From CAYNRG01 sp047974855 (lineage in GTDB: Bacteria > Bacillota_I > Bacilli_A > Erysipelotrichales > Erysipelotrichaceae), in assembly GCA_047974855.1 (NCBI GenBank), contig JBKECT010000017.1:1-6873 (forward strand): DNA of 6,873 nt, written 5' to 3'. The first letter of the stretch is position 1, and the number at the start of each line of letters is the position of its first letter. The position numbers and the translations under genes were made by a program. Positions 1-5,162 of this stretch are shown one piece after another. The notes beneath the pieces were generated by a model. That model searched no databases, was not told the DNA's origin, and was given only the letters and a program-made list of their open reading frames with translations.

Positions 1-3000
1 TGACTGGGGTATCAGTAAGTGATACAGAAGATAGCTTAGACTTAAGTGATGTTGTAGCAAATCCAACAAGTGTAGATACAAGTGTTGCAGGATTTGTAAC
101 CGTAACATACACAGTTGAAGACAGTGATGGAAACGAAGTTAGTGCGAAACAAGTTGTCCTTGTCAATGACGGAAGCTATGTTGTTGGAGATGACTATGTA
201 TTATATGCAGAAGACTTCACAGTAATACCAACAGAAGTAGACAATAGCAAAGATGGAATTCTAGAAGATTCTAACGCTGCTGTTTATGACAAAGAAGGAA
301 ATGAATTAACAATTGGTACTGATGTAGACGTTAATGTAAACCCAGGAACTTATTCAAGACTACCTGGTGATCATGAAATCATAATCAGTGTTGTTGGAGA
401 TGACAAAGCGTCAAAAGAAATCATAGCGAATGTAACTAAGGGAGAATCTGCAGTAATCACTGTAAACCCAGTTGCTGTAGCAATTGACCTTGGAACAACT
501 TATGATCTTACAGACATTATGTCAGGTGTAAGTGCAACTGACGTTGAAGATGGAGTGGTAGCAGTAACATCTGATATAACATCTGTTGACAGCTCAGTAG
601 CTGGAGTTACATTCATTACTTATACTGCAGAAGATAGTGATGGAAACATCACAAATGCAAACCGTGTTGTTGTTGTTGATGGTGATGTAGCAGCTGAAAA
701 AGATTACATTATCGCAGCTGTAAACTTTGAAAGATACCAATCTGAAGTAACTGGTACTGATGAAGAAATCAAAACTAATTCTCAATTGGTTGTGTATAAG
801 AAAAATGCTGAAGGCACATACGATAGCGTAAGCAATGATGTTGTTATAGCAGGTCCTGGATATGCGAATTACCAAACAGCGACTGTTGGTGTAAATACAA
901 TTGTAATGGCTGTTAAAGCGCAAACAACAACTCAAGTACAAATTGATGCAACAGTAAAAATGAACTTAAGCATCGAAATTCAAGTTGAAAATCCATTTGT
1001 AGAGCTTGCACTTGGAGAAACAGTGGACTTATTAGAAGGTGTAACGGTAGTTGACCAATTAGGAAATGATGTAACTGGTGATACAACATTAAGAGTTGCT
1101 AATGATGGTGGACTTGATGTTAATAAAACAGGAACATATATTATTTCTTATGCAGCTGAAAAGGGAACATTAGCAGCGACTCCAAAAATTAAGGTAATTG
1201 TTGTTAACGGTTCTGTATTCTATGGTTCAAAATATGTTATCGTTGCTCATGACTTTACAAAAACAATCGATCAAGTTCGTGCAGAAGGTACAGAAAACAG
1301 TGTCATTATTGACGCTTCAGGAATGCTTGTGTTTGATATTGTAACAGCAGATCTTGTTGAAAATGGAGCGAAAAAGATCGCAATTGATAACGGAGGATAT
1401 ACTGCAAAACTTGGTGAGTATACAATTACATTCTCTATTATTGATGATGTCGTAGCTGGTGCAACAGTTGTGGCAAGTGTAGAAGAAGAAGTTTTCCCAT
1501 CGATTAAGCACCCAGGTGTTGTCTTGATTCCTGAAGGATCAGATGACTATGATTTATTAGAAGGTGTAACAGTCAAACCTCAAGGTGATGGTGATGGTAA
1601 TGATTACGAAGTAGAAGTTATTAACAGTATTGACACAGACATTCCAGGACTTCAAGTTGTTGAATATGCACTTGTAGACAAAGATGGAAAGTTTGCTGAA
1701 GAAGCTGTACAACGTGTTGTTGTTATTAATGATGGATCATATGTTACTTCAGACGGATATATTCTACATGCCGAAGACTTCAATGTGCATAGTAGCGAAG
1801 TTGTACTAACTGCTGAATCAGTACTTGATTTAGCTAATGTTGAGGTTAGTCGCTACAGTTCAAATGAATTGAACACATTATCACCATTAACTAATGTAAC
1901 AACTACTTTAGGATCGTATAATGCAACTGAAGGAACTTATGAAATAAAATTCACACTAAAAAATGGAGCTTCAATCACGGTTGATGCGATTGTAAGTGCT
2001 AATAACCATAAACCAACACTTACTCATCCAGGATTTACAGAAGTTCAAGTAGGAGAAAGTATTGATTTACTTGAAGGTGTTGTTGCAACGGATATAGAAG
2101 ATGGTAACTTGTCAATTGAAAGCAGTGCAAATGCAATTGATACAACAGTGCCAGGCATCTATAGAATTACATATAAAACAACAGATTCTGATGGAGTATC
2201 TGCATCAGCTGTCCGAGTTATATTGGTAAACAATGGCGAATATGGTGTGGGTAATAGTACAATTATTCGTGCCGATGATTATACAATCGCATCCGAGTTT
2301 GTGAAAGTAAAGAAACCAGCAATTGCAGTTAGATCAATGTTTAGAAGTTTCTCTAAAGAGACAGGATTGCAATTATGCGTACTAGCAGAAAAATATAACG
2401 TAGACTTCGGAACATACAGCAAAACTGTTGGAGAGTATACACTAAGCACAAGCCTTCAGGCCGACCCAGCAGCATCAACAACATTTGTTGCGACTGTTGT
2501 TGCAGATCCAAGTATTGGAATTGTATTGGATGAAAGCATTGTAAATATTGACATTGGTGATCAATATGACTTATTTACAGGAGTTAGTGTTGTTGATCAA
2601 AAAGGTAATGATGTAACAGACCAAGCTAACCTTCAAATCGCAGGATACGGCGGATGGAACGCTAATGAAAAAGGAATTTACAGAATTAGTTATATCGCGA
2701 CCTATGAAGGATTATCTGCAAATCCTGTGACAAGACTTGTTGTTGTAGGTGGTGGAATTGTTCGTGGACAAAACTACATTGTTGCAGCATTAGATTTCAC
2801 AATAGATTTAGGTGAAGAAGCAACCGATGAAGAAATATTAGACCTTGTGGCTAATGCTAATGTAACAGTCTTTGATGCTGAAACGTTTGACGAAGTAGAG
2901 TTATCAGAAAAAATCATTGTAGAAGATGGTGGGTATGGAGCACAAGTAGGAGTTTATACAGCAACATTTACAGTTGAAGGCGAAGATATGCAACCAGTTG

Positions 3001-3209
3001 CTATTGTTGCCGAAGTTGTTGAAACTACAGATGAAGAAGTTGTTATTACTGAACCAGAAGACAAAGATGATACAGAAATTACAACGGAAGAAGACGAAAA
3101 AGCAGATTACTACAAAGAGCTTCAAGAACGTTTAGATATTTCAGATGAATTGATGAAAGAATTAATAAAATTTTTAGAAGATAACAACCTTAACTTCTTC
3201 AAAAAATAA
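1..3209 (+). CDS. Giant Ig-like repeat surface protein, 5'-truncated by the window edge
   Basis: The frame is open from base 3 to the TAA at 3207-3209, giving 1068 visible residues; the true start and any signal peptide lie upstream. The ATG at 519 is an internal Met with no ribosome site. Six tandem units of 168-175 residues start at bases 6, 525, 1038, 1563, 2076 and 2580. Each opens with a DUF5011-like Ig domain (YDLLEGV, ATDxEDG, a Gly-x-Tyr strand, DSDGN, then a VVVxxG strand). A second beta-rich module follows, marked by an xxAxDF motif and later G-x-Y...G-x-Y-T. The protein ends in a Glu/Asp/Thr-rich segment and an amphipathic helix. No LPXTG, transmembrane segment or catalytic motif is visible. 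The composition is acidic, rich in Val and Thr, with one Cys in the visible part. Family knowledge suggests an extracellular stalk or adhesin; the binding partner is unknown. A vWA gene follows 117 bases downstream on the same strand. Confidence 0.9.
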   Translation, partial: TGVSVSDTEDSLDLSDVVANPTSVDTSVAGFVTVTYTVEDSDGNEVSAKQVVLVNDGSYVVGDDYVLYAEDFTVIPTEVDNSKDGILEDSNAAVYDKEGNELTIGTDVDVNVNPGTYSRLPGDHEIIISVVGDDKASKEIIANVTKGESAVITVNPVAVAIDLGTTYDLTDIMSGVSATDVEDGVVAVTSDITSVDSSVAGVTFITYTAEDSDGNITNANRVVVVDGDVAAEKDYIIAAVNFERYQSEVTGTDEEIKTNSQLVVYKKNAEGTYDSVSNDVVIAGPGYANYQTATVGVNTIVMAVKAQTTTQVQIDATVKMNLSIEIQVENPFVELALGETVDLLEGVTVVDQLGNDVTGDTTLRVANDGGLDVNKTGTYIISYAAEKGTLAATPKIKVIVVNGSVFYGSKYVIVAHDFTKTIDQVRAEGTENSVIIDASGMLVFDIVTADLVENGAKKIAIDNGGYTAKLGEYTITFSIIDDVVAGATVVASVEEEVFPSIKHPGVVLIPEGSDDYDLLEGVTVKPQGDGDGNDYEVEVINSIDTDIPGLQVVEYALVDKDGKFAEEAVQRVVVINDGSYVTSDGYILHAEDFNVHSSEVVLTAESVLDLANVEVSRYSSNELNTLSPLTNVTTTLGSYNATEGTYEIKFTLKNGASITVDAIVSANNHKPTLTHPGFTEVQVGESIDLLEGVVATDIEDGNLSIESSANAIDTTVPGIYRITYKTTDSDGVSASAVRVILVNNGEYGVGNSTIIRADDYTIASEFVKVKKPAIAVRSMFRSFSKETGLQLCVLAEKYNVDFGTYSKTVGEYTLSTSLQADPAASTTFVATVVADPSIGIVLDESIVNIDIGDQYDLFTGVSVVDQKGNDVTDQANLQIAGYGGWNANEKGIYRISYIATYEGLSANPVTRLVVVGGGIVRGQNYIVAALDFTIDLGEEATDEEILDLVANANVTVFDAETFDEVELSEKIIVEDGGYGAQVGVYTATFTVEGEDMQPVAIVAEVVETTDEEVVITEPEDKDDTEITTEEDEKADYYKELQERLDISDELMKELIKFLEDNNLNFFKK
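6..524 (+). repeat. Ig-like repeat unit A (type 1)
   Basis: 173 residues. The Ig half has SDTED and EDSDGN loops and ends VLVNDGSYV. The second module starts DYVLYAEDF at 192 and carries NPGTY near its end. It most resembles unit D, with which it shares NDGSYV, Y-x-L-x-AEDF and a trailing EV. The unit may begin a few codons earlier, outside the window. Confidence 0.75.
525..1037 (+). repeat. Ig-like repeat unit B (type 2)
   Basis: 171 residues. This is the most canonical DUF5011 half in the array: SATDVEDG, VDSSVAG, ITYTAEDSDGN, then VVVVDGD. The second module begins DYIIAAVNF and contains the G-x-Y-like strand PGYANYQ. Its closest partner is unit E, which has ATDIEDG and DSDG at matching places. 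Confidence 0.75.
1038..1562 (+). repeat. Ig-like repeat unit C (type 3)
   Basis: 175 residues. The Ig half begins GVTVVDQLGNDVT and lacks both the xxDxEDG and DSDGN loops of types 1 and 2. The second module begins KYVIVAHDFT and contains NGGYTAKLGEYTITF. It matches unit F at roughly 45% of the first 74 positions by eye. Confidence 0.75.
1563..2075 (+). repeat. Ig-like repeat unit D (type 1)
   Basis: 171 residues. The usual xxDxEDG loop is replaced by a DGDGND stretch at 1587-1604. The other acidic loop is DKDGK. The second module reads GYILHAEDFNV and is preceded by INDGSYV, as in unit A. The linker into the next Ig domain contains THPG, like the KHPG linker that leads into this unit. Confidence 0.75.
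2076..2579 (+). repeat. Ig-like repeat unit E (type 2), with a basic patch
   Basis: 168 residues. The Ig half is canonical (ATDIEDG, DTTVPGIYRITY, DSDGV). The second module begins STIIRADDY and then departs from its siblings: bases 2301-2358 encode many Lys and Arg (VKVKK, VRS, FRSFSK). A Cys codon follows at 2376. It ends with the usual TVGEYTLS strand. Confidence 0.7.
2580..3023 (+). repeat. Ig-like repeat unit F (type 3), last of the array
   Basis: About 148 residues. It repeats the type 3 opening GVSVVDQKGNDVT and second-module landmarks YIVAALDFT and DGGYGAQVGVYTATF. It ends after VAIVAEVV, where the other units would start the edge strand of the next Ig domain. The acidic C-terminal tail follows instead. 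Confidence 0.7.
3024..3206 (+). other. Acidic stalk and helical C-terminal tail of the Ig-repeat protein
   Basis: The last 61 residues split in two. The first part is a low-complexity Asp/Glu/Thr stretch (TDEEVV, EPEDKDD, TTEEDEK). The second, from ADYYKELQERL to the end, has helix-like spacing (ELMKELIKFLEDN) and finishes LNFFKK. It is too charged to span a membrane and has no sorting signal. A non-covalent attachment or partner-binding role is possible but not shown. Confidence 0.6.
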
Positions 3210-3237
3210 AATTTAGGTTTCAAGCAAATGATTTTAG

Positions 3238-3276
3238 ATGAATGGAATATGGATTTAAATATCCTATTCCATCCAT
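3238..3276 (+). terminator. Intergenic hairpin without a U-tract (weak terminator or RNA-stability element)
   Basis: ATGGAATA (3242-3249) and GGAT (3251-3254), separated by a bulged T, pair with ATCC (3261-3264) and TATTCCAT (3265-3272) around a six-base loop. Three more pairs form at the base across one mismatch. The bases after the stem are A-rich rather than T-rich, so this is not a standard intrinsic terminator on either strand. It may attenuate transcription or protect the upstream mRNA end. Confidence 0.45.
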
Positions 3277-3312
3277 TCAAAATAAAACAATATAAAATTG
3301 GAAATCAATTTT

Positions 3313-3326
3313 AGGAAGGAGAAAAA
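3313..3326 (+). promoter_or_regulatory. Ribosome binding site of the first vWA gene
   Basis: AGGAAGGAG ends five bases before the ATG at 3327, a near-perfect anti-16S match that fixes this start. No convincing promoter is visible in the 117-base gap. The TATAAA at 3291-3296 lacks a recognisable -35 box at the right distance, so the gene may be read through from upstream. Confidence 0.8.
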
Positions 3327-4991
3327 ATGATTAAAAGTATTAAAAATGTGAGCAGAATGGCACTTGTAGGACTTCTTTGTTTGGGTTCTATACAAACAAT
3401 TTCAGCAGAGGAAACAGTCACAATTGTTAATCCGGATAAAGTAGTAGATACTAATGCTGAGATTAGTGTTGAAGTTGTGGAAACAAGTATTGATAAGGTA
3501 TATGATGTAACAGCTACTATTCAGGGTAAAACAAACTATACTGATATTGTGTTTGTAATTGATAGATCTGGAACAATGGGTGGGGATGAAACCATAGGAC
3601 ACCTTATGCGTCAAGTAGAGACTATCATAGATGGGTTAATGGTTCCTGCAAATGAAAGTAAGTACAGAGTGGGGATTGTAGCTTATTCTTCGTACGCAAT
3701 GAGCACCCGCTTTCGTCTTGATTTGACAAATGATCCAGATGTATTGGATGCGTATTTTTCAACTGAAGGGATGTATTCTTGGGGTTCAGGTTATACATTT
3801 ACACAAGCTGGAGTTCGGCTAGGAAAACAAATGTTGGTTGAACAAAGTTCGTCTTCAAATAATCAAATTTTGGTTTTGGTTACGGATGGAGATGCTACTA
3901 CAGGGTATACGCCAACAGCATATGAAGCAGTTCCGATAAGCAAGCAAACATTCTATGGAAACAGAAAGTTTCAGTATGTTCCGACAGAATTTAATTATGA
4001 TACTCAAGACTTGAACATTTCAGATGAGTGGGATTATTATTGGGGGGATACTGATGAAAGATATTTAGATCTAGGTGAAGAAGTTACCATTGATGGAATA
4101 GAGTTCGGCCTTGACGATGCTCTGATTGGTGAAGTTTATGAATATAAGAAAGAAAATCCAAATTTTACATCAATGGTAATAGCATATACTTTGGGCGGTG
4201 TTAAGGAATATGCGTTTAGAAATTTCTCAAGTGATGGACTATTGGGGAGTACTTTTTTCGAACCTGATACTACGGTTCAACTAGAAGATGTATTTGCAAC
4301 AGGATTATATGATACATTAGCAAACTCGATTAATCTTGGCAGAATTGAAATCCCTGTAGATTCAGACTTTTTTGACCCTACTACAAATACTCGAGCTGCA
4401 AATGCTACTGGAGTAACACTATCATTAACAGAAAATGGATTAGATGCATCTGACCAATTAAATGGGGTTGAAGTTAGCTATGAAAATGGTAAAATTGTAA
4501 TTGATGGATTGCAACTTACAGGCGAACATGAATTGAAAGTAACCTATGAAGCGAAATTAGATACAACTGCTTCTGGATATACACCAGGAACAGCATATGA
4601 AGTTAATTCTAGTGGGAAATTATATATTAATCCATCTGACAAAGTTGGAATTGATTTTCCAGTTGCAACGGTTACAGTAGCGGCAGCAGCAACGCCAACA
4701 CCTACTATAACACCAACTGCAACGCCAACAGTAACACCTACTGTGACACCAACAGCGACACCAACAGCAACACCAACAGCAACACCTGGAGGTTCTTACT
4801 TAACTGTGAATTTCTTGGATTGTGATGGTGAAATGGTTGGGCAAGCATGGCCAAAATCTGGTGAAAATGTAACTGCACCAAGTGGTTACACTTATACAGC
4901 GAGTGAACTTACAAACATTACATTTAGTAAAGATGTAAGTCCTACAAACTGTTCTGGTGGATTTACAGTTCCAAACACATCAAGTAGATAA
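3327..4991 (+). CDS. Secreted vWA-domain protein with Thr-Pro linker
   Basis: 554 residues, complete. A Sec signal peptide (basic start, hydrophobic core LVGLLCLG) is predicted to cleave after ISA at residue 27. The lead-in strand YDVTATIQGK is followed by a vWA domain, about residues 73-340. Its MIDAS has DRSGTM (D79, S81, T83), T157 in GYTFTQAG and D187 in VTDGD, so metal-dependent ligand binding is expected. A Tyr/Trp-rich insert spans about residues 190-270. A beta-rich domain follows (about 340-450, with VSYENGKIVIDGL and LKVTYEAKLD), typical of the region after vWA in Gram-positive adhesins. Next come a TPTx linker (456-487) and a 65-residue C-terminal domain with two Cys (C499, C542). 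There is no LPXTG or membrane helix. It is a paralogue of the next gene. Role inferred: surface adhesin or binding head; ligand unknown. Confidence 0.9.
   Translation: MIKSIKNVSRMALVGLLCLGSIQTISAEETVTIVNPDKVVDTNAEISVEVVETSIDKVYDVTATIQGKTNYTDIVFVIDRSGTMGGDETIGHLMRQVETIIDGLMVPANESKYRVGIVAYSSYAMSTRFRLDLTNDPDVLDAYFSTEGMYSWGSGYTFTQAGVRLGKQMLVEQSSSSNNQILVLVTDGDATTGYTPTAYEAVPISKQTFYGNRKFQYVPTEFNYDTQDLNISDEWDYYWGDTDERYLDLGEEVTIDGIEFGLDDALIGEVYEYKKENPNFTSMVIAYTLGGVKEYAFRNFSSDGLLGSTFFEPDTTVQLEDVFATGLYDTLANSINLGRIEIPVDSDFFDPTTNTRAANATGVTLSLTENGLDASDQLNGVEVSYENGKIVIDGLQLTGEHELKVTYEAKLDTTASGYTPGTAYEVNSSGKLYINPSDKVGIDFPVATVTVAAAATPTPTITPTATPTVTPTVTPTATPTATPTATPGGSYLTVNFLDCDGEMVGQAWPKSGENVTAPSGYTYTASELTNITFSKDVSPTNCSGGFTVPNTSSR
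4692..4787 (+). repeat. Thr-Pro (TPTx) linker repeat
   Basis: Eight four-residue TPTx units (residues 456-487) form an extended, probably rigid spacer between the beta-rich region and the C-terminal domain. At DNA level, bases 4746-4781 hold three 12-base copies of ACACCAACAGCA differing at one base, in frame. Slippage would lengthen or shorten the linker by four residues without a frameshift. Confidence 0.85.
4788..4988 (+). other. Small C-terminal domain of the first vWA protein
   Basis: Residues 488-554. The start VNFLDCDGEMVG, followed by GENVTAPSGYTYT, has the strand-turn pattern seen in MucBP- or InlB-B-repeat-like beta-grasp modules; this is a resemblance by eye, not an assignment. 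C499 and C542 are the only Cys in the mature protein and could form a disulfide. The end, VPNTSSR, is not a sorting signal. Confidence 0.45.
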
Positions 4992-4998
4992 AATATGC

Positions 4999-5027
4999 AA
5001 TGGATATCGGTCGATATCCATTTTTTT
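4999..5027 (+). terminator. Rho-independent terminator after the first vWA gene
   Basis: A perfect 10-bp stem, AATGGATATC (4999-5008) with GATATCCATT (5013-5022), closes a GGTC tetraloop. A run of seven T (5021-5027) follows directly. The stem begins eight bases after the stop codon. This is the clearest transcription end in the window and makes the next gene a separate unit. Confidence 0.92.
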
Positions 5028-5086
5028 GTAGCATTATAAAAAATATACTTTTTAATATAAATATTACAACAAAGTTAATAAAATAT

Positions 5087-5105
5087 ATTGCTAACATGTT
5101 ACAAT
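5087..5105. promoter_or_regulatory. Candidate operator palindrome over the -35 region
   Basis: TAACATGTTA (5092-5101) is a perfect 10-base palindrome flanked by ATTG (plus one extra C) and CAAT, so the symmetry extends to 19 bases with one unpaired base. It covers the -35 boxes of both candidate promoters, the usual place for a repressor site. No regulator gene is visible, and AT-rich DNA yields palindromes by chance. Confidence 0.4.
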
Positions 5106-5116
5106 TCGGCTATAAT
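5088..5116 (+). promoter_or_regulatory. Sigma-A-type promoter P1 of the second vWA gene
   Basis: TTGCTA (5088-5093, four of six matches to TTGACA), a 17-base spacer, then a perfect TATAAT (5111-5116). Transcription would start near 5123, giving a leader of about 40 bases. The surrounding DNA is very AT-rich and sits just after a strong terminator, which supports a genuine promoter. Confidence 0.75.
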
Positions 5117-5127
5117 GTTAATATAAT
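5099..5127 (+). promoter_or_regulatory. Overlapping sigma-A-type promoter P2
   Basis: TTACAA (5099-5104, three of six matches), a 17-base spacer and a second perfect TATAAT (5122-5127). It is shifted by 11 bases, about one helical turn, from P1. The -35 match is weak, so this may be a minor start or a chance match in AT-rich DNA. Confidence 0.4.
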
Positions 5128-5148
5128 TAATAAAAATTATATTTTATT

Positions 5149-5162
5149 AAAGGAGAAAGCAT
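5149..5162 (+). promoter_or_regulatory. Ribosome binding site of the second vWA gene
   Basis: AAAGGAG (5149-5155) lies seven bases before the ATG at 5163, ideal spacing. It fixes the start, which is followed at once by a signal-peptide-like N-terminus. Confidence 0.85.

Noticed and set aside
519..521. ATG at 519 as the start of the Ig-repeat gene
   Set aside because: The same frame is open to the left edge and encodes another matching repeat unit, and there is no ribosome site before 519.
1..3209. CRISPR or short non-coding repeat array
   Set aside because: The periodicity is at protein level, about 170 residues, with diverged DNA; there are no short identical repeats with unique spacers.
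3291..3296. TATAAA as a -10 box for the first vWA gene
   Set aside because: At 17-18 bases upstream there is only TCCATC or TTCCAT, a poor -35 match that also lies within the hairpin.
3366..3386. Lipobox around Cys18 of the first vWA protein
   Set aside because: The residue before the Cys is Leu, not Gly, Ala or Ser, and a better signal peptidase I site (ISA) follows at residue 27.
594..3614. Minus-strand open frames within the Ig-repeat and first vWA genes
   Set aside because: They are rich in Cys, Asn, Ile and Phe, as expected from the complement of Val/Thr/Glu-rich coding DNA. They have no ribosome sites or recognisable domains.
4965..4988. VPNTS near the end of the first vWA protein as a sorting signal
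   Set aside because: It lacks the Leu-Pro...Gly pattern, and only two residues follow it, with no hydrophobic span or charged tail.
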